A stretch of 44,330 nucleotides of DNA, taken from assembly GCA_902517275.1 (NCBI GenBank), contig CABYBQ010000008.1, forward strand, positions 1 through 44,330, written 5' to 3'. The DNA is from an uncultured SAR116 cluster alpha proteobacterium (GTDB lineage: Bacteria > Pseudomonadota > Alphaproteobacteria > Puniceispirillales > Marisalimonadaceae). The notes under the pieces were generated by a model. It had not been told where the DNA came from and ran no database searches. It saw nothing but the letters and a program-made list of their open reading frames with translations. The position numbers and the translations under genes were made by a program. Positions 32,915 to 40,754 of this stretch are shown piece after piece. The first letter of the stretch is position 1. Every line of letters begins with the position of its first letter.

Positions 32915-33004
32915 TGAGTATGTATAATAATTATTATTATATTAAAAATAACAATACAAACAAACACTCAAATTGTGAGTTTCTCCTAAGAATATTAATT
33001 ATTG

Positions 33005-33034
33005 TTTACCAATCTTAATGCTAACTTTTAAGAT
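33005..33034 (+). promoter_or_regulatory. TTTACC-N18-TAAGAT promoter of a leaderless gene
   Basis: TTTACC (33005-33010), 18 bases, TAAGAT (33029-33034). ATG 33041 lies six bases after the -10 box with no ribosome-binding site. Confidence 0.55.
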
Positions 33035-33040
33035 GCAGTA

Positions 33041-33637
33041 ATGCTTTCTGTTTTCAAAAAAATATTAATATTTTTTGGAATTTTATTTTGTCTTTTTATC
33101 AATTCTTCTAAAGTTTGGAGTAATTCAAATGTTGGTTTAGTAGAGATTAAGTTACTAGATAATTTAGACGATAAAAGAGGATTTTGTATTGATATTAAAG
33201 GACATAAATTTAAGGCTAAAATAAAAAGAGGGATCCAAGTACACACTTGTTACTCTTATCAAGGAAAAATTTCTGTTGACCAAGGTTTAGATGCAAAAAA
33301 ACTTAAACAAAGACAAATATTTTTTCCTTATTTTGGTGTATGTTTACAAACTGCTTCATACAAGAGCCCGATAAGTTTAAATCTTATAAAATGTAGAAAC
33401 TTTCAAGAGTTTATCTTTAATGAAGACAACACTATTCGTTTGAAAAGTAATAAGACTTTATGTCTGACAGTTTCTAAAGAAAATTCAAAAAAAGGTGGTG
33501 GTGGATCCCCCGTACATTTAATGAGAAATGTATCAATGAAAAAATGTAATGAAAAACTTTCTTATTATCAAAGCTGGGGTGTAAGATATTTTTCAAATGG
33601 AGAGATTTTTAAAGTTAAATTATTTAATTTTAACTAA
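33041..33637 (+). CDS. Secreted protein with ricin-type beta-trefoil features
   Basis: A 198-residue protein with a signal peptide (residues 1-28, cleavage after VWS or nearby). The mature part shows trefoil-like repeats with cysteines: RGFCIDIKG near 50, FGVCLQTASYKSPISLNLIKC, and IRLKSNKTLCLTVS followed by VHLMRNVSMKKC. These C-L-x-V and L-x-x-C elements resemble ricin B-type carbohydrate-binding lobes, though the QxW motif is only partly kept (YYQSWGV). It is probably a periplasmic or secreted sugar-binding protein. Confidence 0.6.
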   Translation: MLSVFKKILIFFGILFCLFINSSKVWSNSNVGLVEIKLLDNLDDKRGFCIDIKGHKFKAKIKRGIQVHTCYSYQGKISVDQGLDAKKLKQRQIFFPYFGVCLQTASYKSPISLNLIKCRNFQEFIFNEDNTIRLKSNKTLCLTVSKENSKKGGGGSPVHLMRNVSMKKCNEKLSYYQSWGVRYFSNGEIFKVKLFNFN

Positions 33638-33691
33638 AATTAATATACATAAAAAAATACTCAAATACTTAAATCCAATTAATCTTGCTTA

Positions 33692-34114
33692 TTAATTACA
33701 TATCTTGTTTTGTTCTGTAATTTCTCTTTTTCTTACAGGCATTTTGTCGATAATATTATAAATTTCTTTTAATAATGAAATATCTGTTGAATGTGATTTA
33801 TCTTTTCCATCATAGCCAATTAACCAGATACCATATTTATCAAGATATCTGTCTGGCATAACATATTTATTAATTTCATCCCCAACGATTCTAATGTACT
33901 TCAAATTTCTAGCTTCATTTTCACAACTATTATTTTTAAAAAAATCGTCAGTTTCATTAATAAAATGAACATATTTTGCTTTTGAAATAAAAAGAACTAT
34001 CCTTTTTTCCCACAATAGTGAGTTGATATAACTTTCTAAATTTATTTTTGTAGTTGAATTGCTAATAGTTGGAATCATCAATAAAGTTAATAATATACAA
34101 AATTTTTTCTTCAT
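33692..34114 (-). CDS. Secreted DUF4174-domain protein
   Basis: A 140-residue protein with a signal peptide (about residues 1-19). The body has INSLLWEKRIVLFISKAKY, YGIWLIGYDGKDKSHS and IDKMPVRKREI, which match the DUF4174 pattern (W-x-x-R-x-L-x-x-F, L-I-G-x-D-G, I-D-x-M-P-x-R). The family is a thioredoxin-like secreted domain of unknown function. The gene is on the minus strand with about 390 bases before the next plus-strand gene. Confidence 0.78.
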   Translation of the reverse strand: MKKKFCILLTLLMIPTISNSTTKINLESYINSLLWEKRIVLFISKAKYVHFINETDDFFKNNSCENEARNLKYIRIVGDEINKYVMPDRYLDKYGIWLIGYDGKDKSHSTDISLLKEIYNIIDKMPVRKREITEQNKICN

Positions 34115-34445
34115 TATTTTATTCTACCTAATTTTCAGTATAAACCAGTGCGTATTAATATAGATTAAAGAATATACAATATAAAATGTTAAACTTTTAT
34201 ATGAATTTTTTAAATCATCTACTGTGGGATAGCAACATAGTTTTATTTTATTGTCCTAATTTTAACAATATTAAGATTTTTTGCATTTAGATATCGTTTT
34301 AATACTTTAATATTAGTATGAAAAATTATAAAAAGTTAAGTAGAATATCTAAAATTGTTGCTTATGAATTTACTAAGTTAAAGATATAGCCCTTAGTTTA
34401 ATAATAGTTGTTAACAATTAAAAATATTTAAATTTATTTGAAATA
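34115..34445. other. Intergenic region without a supported gene
   Basis: Some 330 AT-rich bases between the DUF4174 gene and the promoter at 34446. The only short frame of note (from ATG 34318, about 24 codons) has no supporting features. No hairpin terminator or RNA was recognised. Confidence 0.5.
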
Positions 34446-34475
34446 TTTACCTTTTTATATCTTACTAATTATAAT
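34446..34475 (+). promoter_or_regulatory. TTTACC-N18-TATAAT promoter
   Basis: TTTACC (34446-34451), 18 bases, perfect TATAAT (34470-34475), placing the transcript start about 24 bases before the methyltransferase ATG, which has an AGGA ribosome site. Confidence 0.6.
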
Positions 34476-34505
34476 GTTTATATTAAAACTAAATATAGGA
34501 ATGTT

Positions 34506-35276
34506 ATGGAATTTCAAAATGAAATTGGCCTTATACAAAGAAAAATGGCTGCTAGTATTGCGGGAACTTCTAGAAGGCTTGAAATTTTAAATAGTTTAGA
34601 CTTGCAATCAGGTCAACAGGTTCTCGACATAGGTTGTGGAGGAGGACATCTTCTAGAAGAACTTGCAAAAGCCGTCGGCCCAAATGGTAAAGTATATGGA
34701 TTAGATACTAGCGAAGACCAACTAAAACAAGCTAAAGAAAGATGTAATTCACATGATAATGTTTTTACTCTACATGGATTAGCAAATTCAATAAATTTGA
34801 ATGACGACAGTTGTGACGCTGTGGTCTCTGTACAAACCTTTGAATATATTAAAAATGTTGATGAATCAATTGAAGAAGTTATTAGAGTGCTTAAACCAGA
34901 ATCTATTTTTGTAAATATATCTATTCTGTGGGATTATTATAAATTTTATGGTGCCGATGAAAACTTAAATAACATTATCCAAGATACATTCAAAAAACAT
35001 TGTTTCCATCAAATGCTACCTATGGATCTCACAGGTAAACTCAAAAAGTTTGGGTTTAAACATATTAAACACAAACCATTACCTCTATTTATAACGAATA
35101 GAGATAATAATTCACCAGCAAGGTATGCAGCTGACGTTATGGCTCAATTTGCTATACAGCAAGGAGTTTCATCGGACAAAGTAGATGAATGGCAATGTCA
35201 GTTAAGTATGGCTGAGGAAGAAGGACGGTTTGCATACACAAATCTTCCAATATTGACTTATGGTTATATAAATTAG
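34506..35276 (+). CDS. Class I SAM-dependent methyltransferase
   Basis: A 256-residue soluble protein with the seven-strand methyltransferase fold. Motif I is VLDIGCGGGHLLEELA (about residues 36-51), motif II VYGLDTSEDQLKQAK (about 63-77), the post-motif DAVVSVQTFEYIKNVDESIEEVIRVLKP (about 101-128) is of the UbiE/Methyltransf_11 type. The C-terminal half is diverged, so the substrate (small molecule, sterol-like or arsenic) cannot be told. It has its own strong promoter. Confidence 0.9.
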   Translation: MEFQNEIGLIQRKMAASIAGTSRRLEILNSLDLQSGQQVLDIGCGGGHLLEELAKAVGPNGKVYGLDTSEDQLKQAKERCNSHDNVFTLHGLANSINLNDDSCDAVVSVQTFEYIKNVDESIEEVIRVLKPESIFVNISILWDYYKFYGADENLNNIIQDTFKKHCFHQMLPMDLTGKLKKFGFKHIKHKPLPLFITNRDNNSPARYAADVMAQFAIQQGVSSDKVDEWQCQLSMAEEEGRFAYTNLPILTYGYIN

Positions 35277-35337
35277 TAATTTCTTTATATAATTAATTAA
35301 ATAATTATTCGTACTATAATTTTAGGAATTAAATTAG

Positions 35338-35633
35338 ATGTCTATTGTGAGAGTTATGTCCGGACTTTTCAAAATGAAGAACATGCAGATTTGTTTCTTC
35401 TATTTTGTCAAAAAATTAAAAAAGAATGTTTTAGTAATGATATTAAAATTAATTTGACTGTTCTTCAAAATGAGACCAACAAAAGTCAAGTTACAAGTAT
35501 TTGGAAATACGAAGATGAAAAACATTTAAAAACTGTTAGAACATATTTAGCTAAACATGTTAAAATGCCAAATTCATTATCTCCAAAAGAAATTGTTTAC
35601 AGCGGTGAAGTAATAATTGATCCATCTGATTAG
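35338..35633 (+). pseudogene. Small alpha/beta-barrel gene with a one-base deletion (copy A)
   Basis: ATG 35338 gives MSIVRVM; after two bases (35359-35360) the frame shifts and continues as RTFQNEEHADLFLLFCQKI ... VTSIWKYEDEKHLKTVRTYL ... PNSLSPKEIVYSGEVII. The intact paralogue at 41147 reads MSIMRIT then V-RTFQNEQHAEMF, so one base is missing near 35359. The remaining downstream frame could only start at an internal ATG (35391) and would lose the first strand. The family is a ferredoxin-like (ABM-type) protein of unknown function. A TATAAT box lies at 35315-35320. Confidence 0.8.
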
Positions 35634-35838
35634 TTACTTTTTTAACTGATAAATCCTTATAAATTTTAAAAATATTTTAATTAACTAATAATATTATTGA
35701 TATGTTTTGAAAACTATCGGAAAAAGTTACTTTAATTAAAACTAAATTAATTTTTCAGTATTATATTATTTTGAATATTTTACTAATCATGGCACATTAG
35801 TTTTTACTTTTAACAGTTTTTAAAATTATGGAATATAA

Positions 35839-35931
35839 ATGAATAAATGGGTAATAATTATATTAGTATTATTTATGCTTTTTGTTTTTTTCCCAACTAT
35901 ATCATATTGGATGAATGAATGGAGTATTTGA
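35839..35931 (+). CDS. 30-residue single-helix membrane peptide, copy B
   Basis: ATG 35839 encodes MNKWVIIILVLFMLFVFFPT and ISYWMNEWSI. The helix ends with PTI-x-YW-x-N as in the peptide at 26221. It overlaps the upstream-most possible start of the Cys4 gene that follows (ATG 35915) and ends five bases before its preferred ATG. Function unknown; the repeated motif is the main evidence that it is coding. Confidence 0.55.
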   Translation: MNKWVIIILVLFMLFVFFPTISYWMNEWSI

Positions 35932-35935
35932 TTAT

Positions 35936-36169
35936 ATGTTTAAATTAAATAGTTTTTGTAAAGAATGTTTTGATCCTCACAAAATTATATGGAATTGCAA
36001 AAAACATTTATCTGATAAAGATTGGATCTATCTTTGCGGTAACTGCATTAGATATTATAAATACCTTAACGGAAAAAATTTTAAATCTCAATTTCAAAAT
36101 ATTAGAGCATTTATTAAGTGTCGATTAAATTCAACTAAAATAGTACTTCCTTTATATGAAGCAAACTAA
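35936..36169 (+). CDS. Small Cys4 (zinc-ribbon-like) protein, copy B
   Basis: A 77-residue protein from ATG 35936 (an in-frame ATG at 35915 would add seven residues). Cysteines are spaced C-x12-C-x12-C-x2-C with an additional Cys after the first (CKEC); NCK, DKDWIYLC and a following IRYYKY match the paralogue at 25019. It lies directly after the PTI-x-YW-x-N peptide and eight bases before the membrane gene at 36178, forming a tiny operon. Function unknown; metal binding is likely. Confidence 0.65.
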   Translation: MFKLNSFCKECFDPHKIIWNCKKHLSDKDWIYLCGNCIRYYKYLNGKNFKSQFQNIRAFIKCRLNSTKIVLPLYEAN

Positions 36170-36177
36170 TTATAATT

Positions 36178-36474
36178 ATGGAATATACAATTTTTAAAAT
36201 ATTTATCTTTTGTATGTTCGTTATTTTTGGTGTGTTAATTTTAGGTCTTTTAAAGTGGATCTTAAAATTTGTTAAATTATGTTATCAACATATTCTCTGG
36301 AAAGTTAAAGTTCTAATTGTTTTCCCACTTAGTATTTTGATTATTATACTTTGGCTAATTATTAAAAACTCGCTTGAAAAGGGCCAACCAGAATTATTAA
36401 TTGCAATTATGATAGGTTGTATCGGTTCACATTATATTTTTAAAGACGAAAAAAGTAATCAGATTAATAAGTAA
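36178..36474 (+). CDS. Small membrane protein of unknown function
   Basis: A 98-residue protein with three hydrophobic segments (about residues 5-28, 42-62, 70-86). No family recognised. It begins eight bases after the Cys4 protein stop, so cotranscription with 35839 and 35936 is likely. Confidence 0.55.
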   Translation: MEYTIFKIFIFCMFVIFGVLILGLLKWILKFVKLCYQHILWKVKVLIVFPLSILIIILWLIIKNSLEKGQPELLIAIMIGCIGSHYIFKDEKSNQINK

Positions 36475-36539
36475 TTACCGAAGATTATATTTGTCGAAAA
36501 AATATTTAGGCACAATTTTAAATAATGTGGTTCTTTATT

Positions 36540-36648
36540 TAAGAATAATTCCAAATCCCCACTAAGCGTGCTAGTGCTAATAAGAATATAGGAGTAAACT
36601 TAATGACGAGTCTAAAAATATTAATTTTAGCTCAATTGTTCTTATAAA
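36540..36648 (+). repeat. Decayed copy of the 30168-30268 small-peptide locus
   Basis: The segment starting ATAATTCCAAATCCCCACTA (36544) aligns with ATAATTCCAAATACCAATGA (30172) and the match continues through AAGCGTGCTAGTGCTAATAAGAA against AAACATGCAAGCGCTAGAAGAAA. In the matching frame it reads TKRASANKNIGV in place of MKHASARRKVDK; the ATG has become ACT. The open frame continues to TAA at about 36646. The rest of 36475-36799 holds nothing else I can support. Confidence 0.45.
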
Positions 36649-36799
36649 ATAATTAATCATAGAATTTCTATTATTTATAAAGATTGTAACAAAGCTAAAG
36701 AGTAAAAATTTATATTAGTATATTTTATTTAGAAATTTAGAGTAAATTTGTGTTGATCCTAGTAATTTAATAAATCCTTATATGATAAACCTTAAAAGT

Positions 36800-37351
36800 T
36801 TAAGTTGTGTCAACCATAGTAATTAGATTTGAATTATTATTTCGGGGATTATTTACATCTTTACTTACACGATAAAAATTTATGTCATAATTTGCTTTAC
36901 TGTTTAATAAATTTTCTCCTTCAAGGTAAGAAGATATTTCAGAATTGTCCAATAAAACTGGTTGTCGATGGTGAATATGATTGATTTGATCTGTTGCAGC
37001 TCGCGTCAGAATAAGACATCCAATATCGTTATAAAGACCTGCAAAACTGTTTGATTGACAATAATGATAAAATGGAATTTTTTCTTTATCTTTTCTTAGC
37101 CACTCGTACCAACCATTATGAAATATCACACATCTTTTAGCATTTCTAAAGGATGGTTTTTCATTCATAGTCTCTGAACGACAATTAATCAGGTTCATAT
37201 CTTTTTTCCATAATGGTGCATAAGTCCATTTCATTAACTTTGCATCATTAATAGTTTTCACAGGCACCAATTGTGATGGTACAATATTAAATGAGGGCTT
37301 ATATTCTAGACCAAAAACATTATTAGATGATATTACAAATCGGCCACACAT
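36800..37351 (-). CDS. SRAP-domain protein (SOS response-associated peptidase, YedK/HMCES type)
   Basis: A 183-residue SRAP protein. The catalytic Cys2 follows the initiator Met (MCGRFV); FNIVPSQ, INCRSETMNEKPSF, WYEW (catalytic Glu, about residue 83) and HIHHRQPVLL (His, usual form H-x-R-M-P) are present. Such proteins crosslink to abasic sites in single-stranded DNA and shield them. It is shorter than the usual 220 residues, mainly in loops between strands. It is a single gene on the minus strand; no LexA box was identified. Confidence 0.92.
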   Translation of the reverse strand: MCGRFVISSNNVFGLEYKPSFNIVPSQLVPVKTINDAKLMKWTYAPLWKKDMNLINCRSETMNEKPSFRNAKRCVIFHNGWYEWLRKDKEKIPFYHYCQSNSFAGLYNDIGCLILTRAATDQINHIHHRQPVLLDNSEISSYLEGENLLNSKANYDINFYRVSKDVNNPRNNNSNLITMVDTT

Positions 37352-37470
37352 AGTATTAAGATTATCTATTCATATTTAATTTTTAAATATTTTGTAATTA
37401 GAATGCAAAAGTATGTTTTTTTTATTAAAATTTATTAATGAACTTTTTACAATAAAATTAAGAGTAAAAA

Positions 37471-37845
37471 ATGATATTAATAGCAGATATTGTTCTTTTT
37501 TTTCACTTTTGCATTGTTGTATTTATTACATTTGGTTTTGTCTTAATACCAATTGGTTACGATTTTAATTGGATTTGGATTAAAAATAAAAAATTAAGAT
37601 TACTTCATTTTGGAATGATGATTTTCGTTACTTTTGAGACAATATTAGGATTGTCTTGTCCTCTAACTGTTTTAGAAAATAATTTAAGAGGCATTACCGA
37701 AAATCAGTTATTTTTATCTAGGTGGATAACCGAAGTAATTTATTGGGATTTTCCATCTGAATTTTTTTTAATTATATATTGTCTTTGTTTAGGATGGACT
37801 TTTTTAATATGGAAAAAGTATCCCCCTATCGAAAAAAATGATTAG
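37471..37845 (+). CDS. DUF2784 family membrane protein
   Basis: A 124-residue protein with four membrane helices. The N-terminal IADIVLFFHFCIVVFITFGFVLIPIG, the LRLLHFGMMIFVTFETILGLSCPLTVLEN block and the PSEFFLIIYCLCLGWTFLIWKKYPP ending match DUF2784 along its length, including the conserved C-P-L-T. The family is uncharacterised. Single gene. Confidence 0.88.
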   Translation: MILIADIVLFFHFCIVVFITFGFVLIPIGYDFNWIWIKNKKLRLLHFGMMIFVTFETILGLSCPLTVLENNLRGITENQLFLSRWITEVIYWDFPSEFFLIIYCLCLGWTFLIWKKYPPIEKND

Positions 37846-37925
37846 AATAATATCACTTTTTAGATTTTTAGTAACAGTAACGGATTAACAAATATTATAT
37901 TCAAATTTTATATAAGAGGGATTAA

Positions 37926-38099
37926 ATGGATTTCAAATATGCACAAAGTTGGTTATTAGGTATTGTTTGTTTTGTTTATGGTATTTATAGAGTCATTGGC
38001 GGATCAGATAAAACTTTCAATTGGGTTGATATAGTTGCCATTCTTGGTTTTTGTTATTCGATATATGTAACCCAAATTGCAAGTTCAAAGGAAGAATAG
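37926..38099 (+). CDS. 57-residue two-helix membrane protein, copy A
   Basis: ATG 37926 has a GAGGG site six bases upstream. The protein has two helices (about residues 7-23 and 34-50) with W-LLGIVCFVYGIYRVI and VAILGFCYSIYVTQ, then a short charged tail. The protein at 40314 has the same layout and shares W, C, G, R-x-I, A-I-x-GFC and Y-x-T positions, so the two are paralogues. No family name known to me. Confidence 0.6.
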   Translation: MDFKYAQSWLLGIVCFVYGIYRVIGGSDKTFNWVDIVAILGFCYSIYVTQIASSKEE

Positions 38100-38269
38100 T
38101 TTTTGGACAAACTCTTAAAAAATAAAAAAAATTGATCCATCATACATATTTTTAAATAATATGTATTTATATGCATAAATAAAATATTCTTATTTTCTTT
38201 TAGCCTTTCTTTTTTTTCATTAAAATTTATAACTATTTACGTCATAAATATTTTGATTAAACTTATCTT

Positions 38270-38593
38270 ATGAAAAATATTAAGTTTTGCTTCGTATATG
38301 TAACTGTTGAAAATTTTAGACAAGCTAAAATAATTTCTGAGCTGGCTATAAAAAATAAATTGTGTGCTTGTACAAATATTTTCCCTGAAATCCATTCAGT
38401 TTTTGAATGGGAAGGACAAATAAATTTTGAAAAAGAAACGGTTTTAATCCTGAAAACTATTGAAAGTAAATTTGAAAAACTTGAAAAATTAATTACTGAG
38501 AATCATAGTTATGAAACCCCTTGTATTCTAAAACTTGATATTTCAAAGGGTAATAAAAAATTTTTAAATTGGTTAGAATCAACAGTAGTATAA
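38270..38593 (+). CDS. cutA: Divalent-cation tolerance protein CutA
   Basis: A 107-residue PII-like trimeric protein. It has VYVTVENFRQAKIISELAIKNKLCACTNIFP (residues 9-39), SVFEWEGQI and ETVLILKTIESKFEKLEKLI, then the H-x-YE-x-P motif (ENHSYETPCIL), all standard for CutA1. Single gene; role in metal tolerance is by family. Confidence 0.95.
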   Translation: MKNIKFCFVYVTVENFRQAKIISELAIKNKLCACTNIFPEIHSVFEWEGQINFEKETVLILKTIESKFEKLEKLITENHSYETPCILKLDISKGNKKFLNWLESTVV

Positions 38594-38771
38594 AATAATT
38601 TTTTTTTACATAATTATAACGACTTAACAGAATTAAAAACATAAGTAATAAAATGCTTATGGGGAAGATAATGAGAGTATTTAATTCTAATTAAAACAGT
38701 TGAATTACGTTCAAAAAATACCAAATATAACTATGTAGATATTACCCAAATAAAAGGTTATACAAACTAAA

Positions 38772-39449
38772 ATGATTATATATTTCATGTTATTTCTAAT
38801 TCTTTCAGTGGCACCAGTAATCTGGTTAAATATTGTATTTAGTAAAAATGATAAAGTATTAGTAAATATGCCATTTACTGGCCTTGAGTTTGGCAAGATA
38901 ATATTAAAAGAAATGGGTTTAGAGGAAGTAAAAATAGAGAAATCATTAACCGTAGATCATTATGATCTTACAGAAAAAAAGGTTAAAGTTTCTGAGGACC
39001 GTTTAGCAAAAAAAAGTCTTACAGCCATATCTATCGTTTGCCACGAAATAGGACACGCAATACAACATCACGAAAAATATAAACCTCTCGAACAAAGAAC
39101 CACTCTAGTAAAAAGTACTGCATGGATCTCGCAATTTGGTAGTGGATTATTAATGGTTGGTATCCCAACGATTTTAGCTACAGGCTCATACCCTTTAATA
39201 AAAATTTGTCTGCTTTTAGTTCTATTGTCTTTATTAATAGGCGTTGTTGTACATTTAATAACTCTAGAGGTTGAGATAGATGCAAGTTTCAATAGAGCCT
39301 TACCAATAATCAAAGATAAAGTACCACCTGAATATCACAATGCTTGCCAATCAATACTTAGAGCTGCAGCCTTTACTTATGTTATTGGAGTTGTCAGGAA
39401 CTTTGTTTCACTGAGGTTTATTTGGTTATTATTATCAAGAATTAGGTAA
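38772..39449 (+). CDS. Zinc metallopeptidase, YugP family
   Basis: A 225-residue membrane protease-like protein. N-terminal helix (1-23), then VNMPFTGLEFGKIILKEMG and SLTVDHYDLTEKKVKVSED, the zinc-binding IVCHEIGHAIQHHEKYK (about residues 93-109), two central helices, and LEVEIDASFNRALPII, where the third metal ligand Glu lies. The order matches Bacillus YugP and related DUF2268-like proteins. The active site faces the cytoplasm or membrane by homology. It is four bases before the gene at 39454, so they are coupled. Confidence 0.88.
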   Translation: MIIYFMLFLILSVAPVIWLNIVFSKNDKVLVNMPFTGLEFGKIILKEMGLEEVKIEKSLTVDHYDLTEKKVKVSEDRLAKKSLTAISIVCHEIGHAIQHHEKYKPLEQRTTLVKSTAWISQFGSGLLMVGIPTILATGSYPLIKICLLLVLLSLLIGVVVHLITLEVEIDASFNRALPIIKDKVPPEYHNACQSILRAAAFTYVIGVVRNFVSLRFIWLLLSRIR

Positions 39450-39453
39450 ACAA

Positions 39454-39651
39454 ATGATTAATGAAAAACAAAAGTATATAATAACACTTTTAGTTGATGG
39501 CAGGGAATGGAATAGTCAACCAATTGAAGGAAAATTAGGTGATTTGCAAACGATAATTGATGAAGCATTAGAACAACATAGAATTTCACGTTTTTTTACA
39601 ATTCGTCCAAAAAGCGTAGAATTCAAAAGAGCTACTTTACTTAAGGAATAA
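39454..39651 (+). CDS. Small protein cotranscribed with the YugP-like protease
   Basis: A 65-residue soluble protein: strand YIITLLVDGREW, helix LGDLQTIIDEALEQHRIS, strand FFTIRPKSVEF. It starts four bases after the protease stop. No family recognised; a partner or regulator of the protease is a guess from position. Confidence 0.6.
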   Translation: MINEKQKYIITLLVDGREWNSQPIEGKLGDLQTIIDEALEQHRISRFFTIRPKSVEFKRATLLKE

Positions 39652-39668
39652 TCAAAGATTTTATAGGA

Positions 39669-40211
39669 TTAGTTAACAAAATTTACTTCTTTAATGAAGA
39701 TATCTGCAACATGATTTCTTCCGAAAGCTACTATTCCAATTGAAGTAATTTTTTTTGCGTTAATTTTATTAGATAAAAATGAACTTGATCTTTTAAAGGT
39801 CTCAATTGGTAATCTAAAAACCTGGAATTCATTTTTCACGTTAAAGTCAATTTGGTAATATTGCCAAGGCAAAATAGTACCAGTAGTTCTCAAATGAATA
39901 AAATACTTTTGATTATTTCCCTTTGCAGTTATGTCAATAAATTTAGAATTTTCTAAATTTATTTTGTTAAGTTTTCTTCTAATTTGAATAAAACCACCCC
40001 TATTTTCAGTTGATACTTTACCTGTAATATGTGCAACTAGGTTATTTTCAATAGAAATAAACTCTACATTTCCTGAAGAAACACCTCCCATAACCTGATC
40101 TGTTAAAAAACTCCACTTTTCTGAGTTTTGAAAATTATCTTTAAAAACACTATCAGCCAAAGATTCAGACATCACAATTATTAAAATTAAAAAAGATCCT
40201 AAAATATTCAT
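39669..40211 (-). CDS. Secreted CIA30-family protein
   Basis: A 180-residue protein with an N-terminal signal (about residues 1-19) and a CIA30 domain (NADH:ubiquinone oxidoreductase intermediate-associated protein 30): KWSFLTDQVMGGVSSGNVEF, GKVSTENRGGFIQIRRKL, DITAKGNNQKYFIHLRT, and VAFGRNHVADIFIKEV. Bacterial versions are beta-sandwich proteins of unclear role, many extracytoplasmic; a carbohydrate-binding or complex I assembly function is not shown. Single gene. Confidence 0.88.
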   Translation of the reverse strand: MNILGSFLILIIVMSESLADSVFKDNFQNSEKWSFLTDQVMGGVSSGNVEFISIENNLVAHITGKVSTENRGGFIQIRRKLNKINLENSKFIDITAKGNNQKYFIHLRTTGTILPWQYYQIDFNVKNEFQVFRLPIETFKRSSSFLSNKINAKKITSIGIVAFGRNHVADIFIKEVNFVN

Positions 40212-40313
40212 GAAAAAAACACACTAATTTAACTTAAATATTAAACTAACTAGATAAACTATTAAGTCAATGTAGATAGTTAAAACTATTAAAGTCTCTA
40301 AAAAGGATTATTT

Positions 40314-40481
40314 ATGAATAGACAAATAGCAGGATGGATAATAATTAGTATGTGCTTATTATGGGGTGTTTTACGGACTATTGATTTGGTTGAGCCTAAT
40401 TTTGTTCTAAATTTTTTTGCAATTGGTGGCTTTTGTTTTGGGGTATATCTTACAAAAGATTCAACAAAAAAAGAAAGTTAA
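40314..40481 (+). CDS. 55-residue two-helix membrane protein, copy B
   Basis: ATG 40314, preceded by an AAAGGA site. Two helices (about residues 6-23 and 31-46) with GWIIISMCLLWGVLRTI and FAIGGFCFGVYLTK, then a polar tail. It aligns with the protein at 37926 without gaps in the second helix. Followed by another tiny gene at 40574. Confidence 0.6.
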   Translation: MNRQIAGWIIISMCLLWGVLRTIDLVEPNFVLNFFAIGGFCFGVYLTKDSTKKES

Positions 40482-40573
40482 TGTTTTTATATAAAGTATT
40501 TTTAGCATTCGGGTTGATATCTTAAATGTTAATTAATACATCTATTTAAACAAATTTAAATAAGAGAAATTCA

Positions 40574-40738
40574 ATGTCTAAGAAAAAGTATCCTACTGAA
40601 CTTGAACATAGTGAGTGGTTAAAAAGACAAAATTATTTTCTTGAGGAACAAAATAAAAATTTAAAAAAAAAATTGTTAGAATCTGAAGAATATATAAACT
40701 GTTTACTCGATAGATTAAAATTAAATCAAAATAAATAA
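40574..40738 (+). CDS. 54-residue coiled-coil protein
   Basis: ATG 40574. Highly charged and helical: SEWLKRQNYFLEEQNKNLKKKLLESEEYINCLLDRLKL shows heptad-like Leu/Tyr spacing, resembling SlyX-like or leucine-zipper small proteins. One cysteine. No family recognised. It precedes the MAPEG gene by 16 bases and may share its transcript. Confidence 0.5.
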   Translation: MSKKKYPTELEHSEWLKRQNYFLEEQNKNLKKKLLESEEYINCLLDRLKLNQNK

Positions 40739-40754
40739 TTAATGGGAGATTATA

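Noticed and set aside
34318-34392. Short frame of 24 codons in the 390-base gap before the methyltransferase
   Set aside because: No ribosome site, no similarity to any other protein in the window, and such frames are expected by chance.
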